Positions 51,442-62,810 of a stretch of 64,000 bases of DNA are shown here, one piece after another. The notes beneath the pieces are model-generated. The model made no database searches. It was not told the DNA's origin and saw only the letters and a list, made by a program, of their open reading frames with translations. Each line of letters starts with the position of its first letter. The stretch's first letter is position 1. The stretch covers positions 48,717,651 to 48,781,650 of the forward strand of contig NC_065571.1 in the NCBI RefSeq assembly GCF_937616625.2, given 5' to 3'. The translations under genes were made by a program, and so were the position numbers. This stretch comes from Mercurialis annua (lineage: Eukaryota > Streptophyta > Magnoliopsida > Malpighiales > Euphorbiaceae).

Positions 51442-54400
51442 TACCTCAAACCGTTCTTGCTCAGGAAGGGGGTCCATCTTTTGGAAGAGATAACCAACAT
51501 AATCTAAATACGGCCTTAGTGGATGCCTTGGCACTGCTGCAAACACAAAGTACAAACAGCACAAGAATATACAACATGACATTAAACATACAAATGAATA
51601 ATGGAACTTAGAACAATAATTAACTACAACTACAAGTGTCAGCTTTAAAGTGGATCTGACAGGAACTCACTTTCAGTATTTTTATCCAAATTATCAGCAG
51701 CTAGATCTGAGCTTAGCCTTGTGGCATTATGTAGGGATTTTCCAGAGATAACAATCTGAAAAGACATATCACAGCACCTAGATTAATATATTTTCATCAC
51801 AATAATTCACAATTAAAACTGAAATAAGATCTGGAACAGTTGGTGGTAGAATAATGTAAGAGGAGATCAACATAAAATCCAAATATACTGGATACATAAC
51901 TTCATAAAGTTCGGACTGAAAGTACTTTCTCAGGTGTGACATGTGTTAGATTTCATCTTAAAACCAATTAGTACTAAGTGGAGGTGCTCAATATATAATA
52001 AACACATGTCCATTCACACACAACCAATGTGGGATAATCCCACTTCAACACTCCCCCTCACATGTAGGGTGACCAGGCCGAGCAACAGAAACAAATCCCC
52101 CTCACGCTTTGCATAGGCAAGGCCAAATTCAAATTGTGTGAATGGACAATACTCTAATACCATGTTAGATTCCATCTTAAAACCAATTGGCACTAAGTGG
52201 AGGTGCCCAACAGATATATAAACACATGTCCATCCATACACAACCTATGTGAATACTCCCACTTAAACAACATGTATTTCAAATAATTTTGCGAGATACA
52301 AAATGCTCTATATTCCCAAGAAAAACATATGCCTGGCTCTTTTTACAACAAGTTCTGAGATACATAGTACTTGTGTAATGGACAGCAAAGAAGTACTGAA
52401 ACTTTCATAAGAAAAAAGCATTATTAAAGATAGTAACTCAATACCTGTACTGAATGATTAAGGAACCCAGTAATGAGCTTTTGGTGGCGCTTCGAGAGGC
52501 ATGGATAACCTCGTGTATTTGTTAGAAAAGCCTGGTAAATGGATGGTGGATTAATTTATTTATTTTGAAGCAAGATAGTGGATTAATTTATAACCATGTA
52601 TAGGAGAAAAATGGAATTCATCATTCAATTGAGACCTTGTTTGGCATAACTTTTCAGGTAAAGATTACGCTCTTTTTTTCCATGATTTTTCAAAATTTTC
52701 TTTAGCAATTTTGAAAAATGAATTTTGGAAAAAACTGGAATTTTTAACTTCAACCAAAAATCTAATTCTCATAAGCACATTTCTAACAAAATTTTACAAA
52801 GTGACAAAAAAATAAAGAACTAAAAGCTTATTTGGAAAAGCTGTGCAAAACAGGATGTAAGACGAGGAACTTAATTCCAGGATATACTCACATCAGTATT
52901 TACTATGGCTGCTCTAACAGATTCTCCAAACCAACGACCAAGTGAGTTTGCCGATGGTAAAGAACCCCTTAAAAGAAAAATATAATCAGAATTTGAGGTA
53001 CAGCAGGTACAATCTAATTGAGAACTAAAACATTTTAAATCAAAAATTTGCTTACAAAACATCAAGTGCAACAGCTAACTGACTGTGATGTTCACAAAGC
53101 ATGCGAAATGCATTCCATTGTTCCCATGAATCAATCTGCACCGAAAAGAAAAAGAGAAGGTATACATAATAAAAACTATATCCAATACAGATACCCTCAA
53201 ACCCATAGCTTAAAACATATCCGGTTAACTAGAAAAAATGGACAAAATCACAAATCCAAATAACTTTAACGAAAAAAACTAGACAAAGTCACAAATCCAA
53301 ATAACTGTGACTTGAGATTCACGTGCCAAAACTACTTATTCTATAGCAACAACATAAGCCCCACTTAATGCAAAGATTTGAACGACATATGAACTTATAC
53401 TAACCAAACTAGCACAGCTTATATCTGTAGAATCCTCTTCAGCCTTGAAGAGTGGAATCCTTAGCCACAACTGCAATAGTGAAGCAATGAACAAAACAAT
53501 GGTAAAAAAGATTTGACATTAAACCAGCAAAAATAAGAAGAAACATTGGAATTAAAAAGCACACCTGCATACTGTTTACCCCCTGTAAAATTTGATTTAC
53601 ACATCTTGCATAATTAGCAAACGATACACCCTTAGGACTAGGAAGAAGGCATGCCTGAATTAAAAAATAAAAATTAATGCAAATAATGAGCAAGAAAGAC
53701 ATTCATTCTCAGAGGATGAATTGGCAAGTGAAAAAAACATGTGCATTCAGACATCTCTAAGATGGGTAAGCTTAGAGAAACAGCACATTCAAAATATAAT
53801 AATTTGTAGACAATACGTGTTTTATGGACCAGAAAAATATCAGTTTCAGAATGGTCGATAATGAGTATAGACATGGCTTTTTCTTCCTTTGTCGAATCAG
53901 AATATCATTTTACTCTTTCTAGCAAACTGATAACAGTAATCGTGTAGAGTGTTTAAAGCAATTTAAGGTTTCGCTATACAAAAATTCCAATACCTGTAGG
54001 GAAAGATGATTAGCCCATGCTATTTCTTGCTTTAGAGTGATTTCAGAGTCCATACGAATGGTTTCATCTTCTGAATCTAGGTCGATCCATGAACTAATTT
54101 TTCCTGCAAAAAAGTAGCAACGAATAAAGCATTTTCCATGACCAAAAGCTGCCCACAAGCATGCAAAATCAATTTAATTAAACACTCAATAGACTAGAAC
54201 CGGATTTATCACCTATTTAATCTAATATAGATTTTTTTTTAATCCATTTATACCTATTTCCACTCATCAAACCATTTATCGCATCTCAAAAATAAATTTC
54301 TCACTCATTAAAAATTATAAATATTTACTCTATTTACCCAACAAGGGTTCAAAAACTCTAAATAGCAGGTTCATTCATAAATCTTAATTTAATTTATACC

Positions 54401-55300
54401 CTTGCACAATTCTTGTGTTTTTTCCTTAACAATTTCAAAATAAATAATTTTAGCTTTATTGTGTTTTAATAATTTTATATTATAATTACATTAATTTATC
54501 ATTGACATTTTTGTTGTTCATTTATTTTTTTGAATTCCATAAATGGTTTAACACTTAAATTAGAAAATGTTAATTATTTGAATATAAACTTTAGTTTTGA
54601 ATTGATTGTGATAATTGCTATGTCAACATACAGATGTTGTATTAGATTATATTTTAAGAATTTTGAATAAGTTAAGAAAAGGTTAAGCATCTATGCTAGT
54701 ACCATTTTGCAAACAAAACTTAAATTAATTTATGCCTATTTCTAATTATGCCACTAGTACTAAACACATGAACATTTAGCAAAATGATAAAGACTCCAGC
54801 AATTTCAAGGAGGTAGAGAAGGACGAGTTCAAATTCGGATAAACCTTGACAATGTATCTTAACATGCCGACTAAATTAACAAACCAGAAGTAATAATCAA
54901 AAATTATCATAAGAGTTTATACCAACAACATGACTGCTCCATTGGGAGGGGCTCAAGACCAAGTCCGACCCAGCAAACGGAAGAACACGCGTTGCACCAT
55001 CGTCTTTTGCCATCAAGCTTGGTCTATAAGTAGGATTCATCTGTGTCATGAAGTTACAACATATAATAGACAATTAGCTTCAATACAAATGAGTGTCATT
55101 GTAACAATCCTTGCTCAAAATCTTGATGAAGTTTAGGTTATGAAATAACAAACCAGAGGAGCGACGACGAAATCAAAGCCACCGGTGTCGGCGGAGAGAT
55201 TGAAAAAGAGAAGCTGAGGCATGTTATCGTCGAAATCTGTTTCCACTCCACAGTACCGTGACTCGCTTTTTTGCCATCCTGCTTTTTCTCCGAGAGGCAT
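46435..55300 (-). CDS. PRMT5: PRMT5, type II protein arginine N-methyltransferase
   Basis: Twenty-three coding exons join in phase to 650 aa: 55300-55154, 55040-54923, 54103-53994, 53654-53565, 53470-53405, 53135-53056, 52967-52892, 52531-52445, 51755-51671, 51536-51445, 50992-50957, 50775-50707, 49938-49876, 49745-49692, 49609-49535, 49280-49188, 49100-48997, 48433-48385, 48304-48218, 48078-47973, 47127-47040, 46797-46704 and 46518-46435. A TIM-barrel-like N-terminal half is followed by a SAM-dependent methyltransferase domain: YETFEKD with Phe343, the Phe tied to symmetric dimethylation; motif I VVGAGRGP at about 377; the double-E loop [15 protein letters not shown] with Glu450 and Glu459; then the beta-barrel. 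Family knowledge: it deposits symmetric dimethylarginine on histones and Sm proteins, affecting splicing and flowering (Arabidopsis SKB1, AT4G31120). All key residues are intact. Confidence 0.95.
51387..51440. repeat. Compound microsatellite (TGCA)n(TG)n(AG)n at a splice donor
   Basis: TGCA units (51387-51404), nine TG (51405-51422) and nine AG (51423-51440) in a row. On the gene strand the run begins four bases after the donor GT of PRMT5 intron 10, so the intron starts GTATCTCTCTC. Confidence 0.9.
51944..52269 (-). mobile_element. Complete TRIM retrotransposon, 326 bp, in PRMT5 intron 8
   Basis: Two 107-bp LTRs (51944-52050 and 52163-52269) begin TGTT and end AACA on the gene strand. The 112-bp interior has TGGTATTAGAG, close to the initiator tRNA-Met primer site, and a GAGGGGGAG purine tract. 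An exact 5-bp duplication ACATG flanks it (51939-51943 and 52270-52274). It has no coding capacity and needs proteins in trans. It lies in the same orientation as PRMT5, between exons 8 and 9, without touching splice sites. Confidence 0.93.
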
Positions 55301-55566
55301 TTTTCTTACTCACTCTTCTTCTTCTTACTGTTACTGTTATCTTATCGTTGTTCTTATCGCTCTGTAACTGCGTACCGCGTCTGTATTAGAGCAGTAGGAG
55401 CACAGGGTTTTTCTAGGGTTTATATTAGCCGTTTGCGCCGCGCCCATTCACTGGTGAATTAATTTAGTTTCCGGGGCTGGGCAGAAACTGAACTAACCGC
55501 CTCAAACCGAACCGAAGTTGTTTGACTCAGTGATTATGGTCAAATAGTACCATTTGGTCTTAAATG
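55301..55566 (-). promoter_or_regulatory. 5' region of PRMT5
   Basis: Leader and promoter of the minus-strand PRMT5 gene. The first 60 bases are GA-rich on the gene strand, common in plant leaders. No clear TATA box, and no opposite-strand gene. Confidence 0.5.
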
Positions 55567-55781
55567 TAGGGGTGAGCATGGTTCCATTCGGTTCGGTTTA
55601 ATTTAATAAAATTTAAAATCAAACTATATTTTAAGAAAGAAAAAAAAAATAACCGAACCAAATATTTATATAAAATTTTGGCTCGGTTAACCAAATTTTA
55701 CAGTTGGTTACTGTTTGGTTGTTAGATAATGTAGACTAAGATAAAAATTATACATATAAATTAAATTAACATATATTATTT

Positions 55782-55837
<56 letters not shown>

Positions 55838-56130
55838 TTTTCATATACGTATACTTACGAACTTATTATATTTATATATAAGTATTCAATAAGTAAATTA
55901 TATATTTATTTACACACACATATATAAGTTAGTTTTTTGGTCGATTCGGTTAACAAATAGTAAAAAAAACATATCAAACTAAAAACCACATTTTTTTATA
56001 ATTTAAAACCAAACCCTGTTTCAGAAAAAAAAAAAAAAAATATAAAACCAAACTAATACATTTTTACCAATTCAAAATAAATTTTGACTCGTATTGGATC
56101 AGATATGGTTTGGTTTATTTTTTGCTCACC
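55567..56130. mobile_element. Degenerate hAT-type MITE
   Basis: The left end TAGGGGTGAGCATGG and the right end TTTGCTCACC are similar to the inverted ends of the hAT element in this window. CGGTTCGGTTT and ACCAAACC words near both ends look like hAT subterminal repeats. The right terminus is eroded and I cannot define a target duplication. Confidence 0.5.
55787..55835. repeat. (TA)n microsatellite
   Basis: About 24 uninterrupted TA units inside the degenerate hAT-type element. Confidence 0.95.
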
Positions 56131-56317
56131 TTGTTAATCGGTTTGATTTAGAGCTATGGCTAACTAATTTAACCGAAAAAATTGAGATTTATAAAATTGT
56201 CATTGTAAGGGGAAAATATATTTTCTTAATTGAACACGACATATCATATTTCACCAACCCACTTTTTTTATGATAAGTGAACTCTTCAAATTCAAAAAGT
56301 TAAATTCATATTAATTC

Positions 56318-56825
56318 AAGGTTTAATGTCTTAAAAAACCCCGACCTTTTAGCCCCTTTTCAATCATACCCTGACGTTGAAAATTTGTCAATTTTACCCT
56401 ATTTTGAATTTTTGTGTTTCAATTGTACCCTGAAAAATTAAATTAACGTCTTTTTCGTTTGGAAATTTGTTTAAAACATTCTCCATGTCTAGCATATATT
56501 AATTGTACGTTTTTAAAATTTATTTAAATTTAGTTAAATTAATTAAGAATTTAAGTTAGTGTTAATATGATTATGGGTTTTAGTTAGTTTTTAAAAATAA
56601 AGGATTTATTTCTACTTTTTTGAATAAAAAAGAATTTAATTTCATGTTTAAACTTAGTTAATTCAATGATTTCATCATTTAAGTTAAAAAATTAACAAAA
56701 ATTTAAAAATTGGGGTACAATTGAAAACGGAAAATTCAAAAGTGGGTAAAATTGACAAATTTTCAACGTCGGGGTGGAATTGAAAAAAGAATTAAAGGTG
56801 AGGGTTTTTTGAGTGATTAGGCCTT
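56318..56825. mobile_element. Foldback MITE with AAGGTTTAAT / ATTAGGCCTT ends, 508 bp
   Basis: Inverted arms of about 130 bases; the outer parts correspond to those of the element at 28243-28637. A 5-bp duplication AATTC flanks it (56313-56317 and 56826-56830). No coding capacity. Confidence 0.78.
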
Positions 56826-56830
56826 AATTC

Positions 56831-57624
56831 AATTTACACGATTCATTTTATAATTAAAATTGTAGATTAGTTCGCATGTATCAGTATTTTGAAAAAATAT
56901 GTAGATAATTCTCAGAAAATGGAAATGCGCATGCAACAACAATATCATATGAGATTGCTCATTAGAGGTTGAATAGTTTAAAAAAATCCTTGTGCCCCTT
57001 GGTCATGAAAATTTGGAGGCGCTGCAAAATATGTTTTATGCACTAAAACCTGTTACTATAAAAAATAGAATATGACTAGTGATTTTTCGGATAATATGTC
57101 AAATATCATGGTATAAATGAAAGAACACTTGAATTGAACATATGACTGAGAAGTCATAGGAATAATGCATAGATTAAGACAAAAGATTTGAGGAGCACTC
57201 TTAAAAGCCATAAAATAAAAGAAATCTTGCATAATGATGTTTGACACTATGTGAAAGATACAATATAATTGGTCCTAAAAAGAATTATTTCGAGAATCTG
57301 CAAAAAAGACATCAAAAGCGAGGTGAATTTAGGGGCAAGCTTTTCGTAGTCATAATCAAGAGGTAATAAAATCAAGTAAAGTTTTTCAACCGTTAAATGT
57401 ACTTGTTCAAACTATAAAATCTGAAAACAAAGAAAAATTGTATCTGAAGAGTAGCATCTTCATAATCTTATAGAGTGTGTTGACAACAAAATCTGGAGTA
57501 AGATAAACCTATATAGGCTATTATACAATTCTTTTAAAATGACTCGTAATGAAAATAATTTAAGGAGCAAGCGGCGGCAACTCCAGTCACGTTAAGATTA
57601 AGGATATTTAGAAAAATAAAGGGA
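56831..57624. other. AT-rich intergenic DNA
   Basis: No gene or repeat recognised. A 63-codon ORF (57056-57247, minus) has no recognisable family. Confidence 0.4.
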
Positions 57625-58089
57625 AGATTAGGATAATACTCTATTTTTTAAAATGATTTGATTTCCTACCTCAAGAAGAAAAAGATAGAGAAAATACCTC
57701 ATAATTTTAATGCTTTTATTTTTTTACTCTAAAGCATGTTTATATTGTAATTATACCTACTTTCTATTAATTTTTTACTCTAAGTACTTCTTCTTCTTAT
57801 CCTGTGTTTGTTTTTTTCTACGTCAATTTTCTTCTTCTTCTTTATTTATTCTCCATTTTTCTTTATACCTTCATCGCTTCGCCGCCGTTTCTTCATTGCT
57901 CCACCGTCACTGCATTATTCAATCATATTTTATTTTTTCTTGAATTCATGGTGATTATTGCGATTTTTTAACATTCAGATATAATTAAATTGCTCTTGAT
58001 TTTTTTTTCAATTTTAGATCTAAAAATCTGCATGAAAAAACGATTTTCTGCACAAAAAACGATTTTCTGCAAAAAAAAAAACAGCATCT

Positions 58090-59220
58090 GACTATCATAT
58101 GATTATCATAACACTGCAGAAAAAAAAGATTTTTTATAAAGAAAACAGTCTCTGATTATCATATGAGTATCACTGTATTATCATGTTGTTATCATAACAC
58201 TGCATTAAGAATGATTTTCTACAAAAAAAAATTGATTATCATGGTGTATTATCATCTCGTTATCATAATATAATCATATGATACCGAGATGATAATGTAT
58301 TATTGTACCTAAATGATAATGTTATGACAACGATATAATAATAAAATTATGATAACAGTATGATAATATGAAAGCTATATAAAAAAAATTACATAAAAAT
58401 TATGATAACGAAATGATAATGTGAAGAAAATAGTATGATAATGAAGTATAATAAGGTCATATTATCATACTATTATCTTCACCTTATCATCTTATTATCA
58501 TAATTTTTTTGTAATTGTTTTTTTCATACATGTATCATATTATCATACTATTATCTTCACATTATCATCTCGTTATCATAATTTTTTGTATTTTTTTTTT
58601 CGTACAGGTATCATATTATCATACTATTATCTTTATATTATCATCTCATTATCATAATTTTTCTGTAATTTTTTTACATATATGTATCATATTATCATAC
58701 TATTATCATAACTTTATTCTTTTATTATCATCTGGTTATCATACCGGTGTCATGAATCTTTTTGTTATTCTATTTTCACGTACGTTATCATCTAGTTATC
58801 ATAACCTTATCATAATTCATTATCATCTAATTATCATACTCCAGTGTTATGATAACGACATGATAATCAAACACTATTTTATCATACATTATCATAGATG
58901 TTATCATATATGTACCATAAATATTATCATCTCGTTATCATATGATAAAACATTATCATGTGACACTATTTCTGTAATTATTTTGCCATGTAAGTATCAT
59001 ATGATAATGTTATGATAACAATATATGATAATATTATGATAACAATATGATCAAACATTATTTTTTGCAGAATTTTTTTTCCTGCAATGTTATGATAATT
59101 ACATGATAATATAGTGATACTCATATGATAATCAGAGGATGTTTTTCTATATAAAAATTATCTTTTCTTCAGTGCTATGATAATGTGATGATAATGCAGT
59201 GATACTCATATGATAATCAG
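58090..59220. repeat. ATTATCAT / ATGATAAT core array of the foldback element
   Basis: Words ATTATCAT, GTTATCATA and their reverse complements recur over more than 1.1 kb. The two halves are again inverted copies: TCTGATTATCATATGAGTAT-type text on the left, ATACTCATATGATAATCAGA on the right. A 166-codon ORF across it (58515-59015) is a by-product of the repeat. Confidence 0.88.
58461..58767 (+). repeat. Tandem repeat, about 77-bp unit, four copies
   Basis: Copies begin with ATTATCATACTATTATC at 58461, 58539, 58615 and 58691 (periods 78, 76, 76). The last copy is shortened and diverged. Confidence 0.88.
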
Positions 59221-59558
59221 ATGCTGTTTTGTTTGCAGAAAATCGTTTTTTGTGCAGAAAATCGTTTATTTCATCATAAAATCCTTTTCATGCAGATTTT
59301 TAGATCTAAAATTAAAAAAAATCAAAGAGTAATTTATTTAGATCTGAAAGTTAACATAAATCGTATTAGTCACCACGAATTAAGAAAAAAATTAAAATCA
59401 AATATGAAACGAACGGAGAGTGACAGTAGAACGATGGCAGAGCGGCGGCGGATTGACGGCGGAGCGGCGAAAAAAAAAGAGAATAAAAATGGAAAAGAAA
59501 AGAAGAAGGAGAAAAAAAAATGGTGGAAAAAAACAAACAGAGAAGAAGGAGAGGATAT

Positions 59559-59930
59559 TAAACACCCTACATCACTGAACTTATATGTTATTACAAAAAG
59601 GGTACTAAACTTCATTTTGTTACAAAAAGGTCACTGAGTTATACCTTTTATTACAACGGGAGGTCACTACGGCGGATCCGGTCAAATTTTGTTACAAAAA
59701 GGTCACTAAACTTATCGTGAATTACAAAAAGGTCGCTAAGTTATATTCCTATTTGTAATTCTGGCTTGCCACATAAGCAAAAACGGTGCGTTTTAGTGTC
59801 AAAACGGTGAGTTTTATATGAGTGACATCTCGTTGTAACAAAATGTATAGTTTAATGACCTTTTTGTAACAAAATAAAGTTTAGTACCCTTTCTGTAATA
59901 ACAAGTAAGTTCAGTGACTTGGAATGTTTA
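59559..59930. mobile_element. MITE inserted in the right arm of the foldback element, 372 bp
   Basis: Inverted arms of about 75 bases begin TAAACAYYCYAMRTCACTGAA at both ends and contain TTGTTACAAAAAGGTCA. The left arm of the foldback element lacks it at the matching place, which marks it as a later insertion. ATAT flanks both ends; the exact duplication is ambiguous. Confidence 0.8.
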
Positions 59931-60177
59931 ATATCCAGAAGGAGAAGAAGAAGAAGAAGGAAAGAGAGATAAAAAAGAAAAAAGTGACAGTTGTCACTTA
60001 GAGTAAAGAAAAATGGTTAGAGTAAAATAATAATAAAAGTTAGACATAATTATAATATAAACATGTGTTAGAGTAAAAAAATAAAAACAACAAAAAGGTG
60101 AGATATTTTCTTTATCTTTTCCTTATTAAGGTAGGAAATCAAATTATTTTTAAAGATGGAGTATTTATCCTAATTTT

Positions 60178-60524
60178 CTCAAAAATAAAGGTCCATCAAA
60201 TATTACCCACCCTAATGATAGGCTTACGGAGTCTCCGAGATTAAAAATAATTTTAAATAATTAAACTGGAAAAGCATTCTATAAAATATGAGTTTTTAAA
60301 AATTATCTTACTAAAACAAAACAAAAATCTTTTAAATTTTTAAAGGAATTTTTTTTTACAAACTCTAGATGTCTAGGAAATACTTGAAGCAAGTGGAAAA
60401 CAAAAAAAATCACATTATTCAGAACGCAATATACAAAAATTCAAAAGAGTTAGTAAATATATTGCCTATGAAGAGATTTTTTTCATGTTAGAATAAATTT
60501 TCTTTTTTTTTTGCAAAAAATAAC
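60178..60524. other. AT-rich spacer
   Basis: Nothing recognised. Confidence 0.4.
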
Positions 60525-62106
60525 AAGGTCAAATTACTAAAACGGCCAAACCTTTCATGAAAATCTTATAAAAGTCTAAATCTTTTAATTTTATTCAATT
60601 TGTCTTGAAATACATGATTTCATTTCAATTTTGTCCAACTACACAGTTTTACTTAGAGCATACACAATGGACTCTTTAAAAGTTAAAAATATGTATTATA
60701 AAGAGTTAAATTGCAAAATATTCCTTCAATGGACTCTTTATTATTTAAACTAAAAATAAAGAGTTATTTTGGCTCTCCACATTTAGAGAGCCAAACTCAC
60801 TCTTTATTTTAAAAAAATACAACGTGTTTTATTATTTATCCCTTTCATCCGCTATTTCCTTAATTTTAGGATGAAATTCTCCTCATTCGGCTACCTCCCT
60901 CAACTTCTCTATTAATTTTTTCACCCAGCAGCTCTGCAACTTTCTTGATCTACCCAATTTTTAATCACGAGAAACCATATTTAGGTAGCGACTCCGTTTA
61001 AATTTATCGCCGTTGAATTCTTAAAATCCATCTGCAAAATTCAAAAATGTGTTATAAGAATTAATAAACTATGAAGATTATTTATTGATGCGCATAAATT
61101 GACGAGTATATAAATACTAATGTTTCTTGAAATGCATAAAATAATAGAAGAATTTGACTAATTTTGATTTCAGATAACACGTGTGGCTTGATATTTAAAA
61201 GAAGATGATCCCAAATTCAGTACTTTAAAACACATGACCATTAGAGTAGTCTCTCTGCAAGTTTGTTGGATGAGTAAATTAAATGTGTATAAGAGAGAAT
61301 GAATTGGATGCATGTGTAGCATTGATGCTATATAGAGATCTAAAATACAGAATTAGTCATTTAGTAAATTAAGGAAATGTATTTGTTAATTCTCTTTGGA
61401 TTGAACCAGAATTTATGTGTTTGTTTATTCATTTGACAGAGATTAGCCTAAAAGTTTAAGTCAAAATTCTGAACTGTTTAGTCTAATTGTACTTATCCAA
61501 CAAAACATATGATTGATGATTTATTTAGTATTGGAAGTACCAGCAATAAAAAGAAAGCAAAACTCATCCAACACCAAAATATTTGAACATCAGCTGCTGC
61601 TCAAGGTAGCAGCGATGATATATCAGATAATAAGAAATTTATGGCAACAGATTTAATAATGATGAGGCTTTTATTTCCTCCGCCACAAATTTAATAATGC
61701 TGAGATTTATGGCAACACATTTGCTGATGTTTAATTTATTCTAACATGTATTTTGTGTGTGCAAAGAGTGAAAAGAAAATGAGCATATATCAAAAATAAG
61801 AGAAAAACTGAAAATAATTAATAAATAAATAAATTTAAAGAGTCCATTGAATATAGGTTAATTTTATGCTCTTTATAATTAAAGATGCTCTCTAAATAAT
61901 TAGAGATGCTCTTTAAAATAAAGAGTTTTGTTGGAGATGCTCTTATGTAGCACTGATGTGTGGTAATGCCACATCAACGCCACGTATGCGCCAAAAAGCA
62001 AAATTATATAATTGGACAAAAGTGAACGAAATCATGTGTTTCATGATAAATGTGACAAAATTAAAAGATCTACACTTTTATGAAACATGAAAGATTTGAC
62101 CTTTCA
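60525..62106. mobile_element. Inverted-repeat element split by a PIF/Harbinger element
   Basis: AAGGTCAAAT at 60525 and its reverse complement near 62095-62106 begin inverted arms of about 120 bases sharing CTTTTAATTTT, ACATGATTTC and TTTGTCCAA. Removing 60656-61942 brings the arms together as an ordinary MITE of about 290 bp. Confidence 0.7.
60656..61942. mobile_element. PIF/Harbinger (Tourist-like) element, 1287 bp
   Basis: The right end reads GAGCATCTCCAACA in reverse complement, the typical Harbinger terminus; the left end starts GAGCATACACAATGGA. A 3-bp TTA duplication flanks it (60653-60655 and 61943-61945). ACTCTTTA words are repeated near both ends. I find no transposase or Myb-like ORF, so it is non-autonomous. 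Confidence 0.8.
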
Positions 62107-62810
62107 TATATTTGTTGAAACTTTCCATTTTAAATTTCATAATTTTTTTACATTCCATTGATGATAATTAGTATTAATTGATAACAATTAATAATTTATT
62201 ATTTATATTCTTGATTCATGATCTTTCTTTTCTTGTTTCAAAATTTCTATTATCATTTAATACGTTTGTTAAAAAATTCCATTTTAAAATTATATTAATT
62301 TTGCACATTCAAATATAAAATGGCAATTACTATTTTATAAATTGCTAAGGCCAACTAATTTTAAATTACTATTTCTATTTTTTAAATTTTGTACATTCAA
62401 AACTTCCATGAAAAATATGACAATTATGGAAGTTGATGACAGTTTATGTCAGTTATATCAAATTTAGTCATTCATCCTATTGATTCTAAACTAGACAACA
62501 TGCATATAACAACAATAAACATGTGTGATAACTTGCGTGATGACGTCTGCTCTCTGATCCGGTGATGTCTTCGCGATCGTACCTGAAAAGCACAATATGA
62601 CCGTTAGAAGGATGCCGGAAAGGGAGTTAGGAGTTTAGAGAAAAGAAGAATTAACATTTTTACCTACTTTTTTTAGACTTTTATACTATGTCTTTGTTCC
62701 TCTTTGTCTGAGCCGACAAGTCTGATTTTATTCTCTTTGTCTGTGCAGATATTGTCTGGAATGTTAGGGTACTTTCTGACAGATTTGTCGTTATAATCAG
62801 TAAGAGGTAA
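62107..62810. other. Spacer, AT-rich then GC-richer
   Basis: 62107-62500 is AT-rich with nothing recognised. From 62520 base composition changes and continues into the minisatellite, suggesting the right part belongs to one inserted segment of unknown nature. Confidence 0.35.

Larger units (their letters stand above)
57625..60177. mobile_element. 2.5-kb foldback element with long inverted arms
   Basis: The left arm (57625 to about 58090) is the diverged reverse complement of the right arm (about 59225 to 60177). Shared blocks include TTAGGATAA-TACTC at the outer ends, GATTTGATTTCCTACCT, TTTTTTTACTCTAA, CGCCGCCGT-type GC-rich words and ATCTAAAAATCTGCATGAAAA at the inner ends. The right arm is lengthened by a 372-bp MITE. 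The centre is an ATTATCAT/ATGATAAT array. I see no transposase. It looks like a Foldback-type element. Confidence 0.85.

Noticed and set aside
52631..52860. Possible small TIR element in PRMT5 intron 7
   Set aside because: CTTGTTTGGCATAACTTTT and its rough reverse complement near 52835-52855 match too weakly, and there is no target duplication.
58515..59015. 166-codon ORF rich in Tyr, His and Ile
   Set aside because: It lies wholly in the ATTATCAT array; the residue pattern is the translation of the repeat word.
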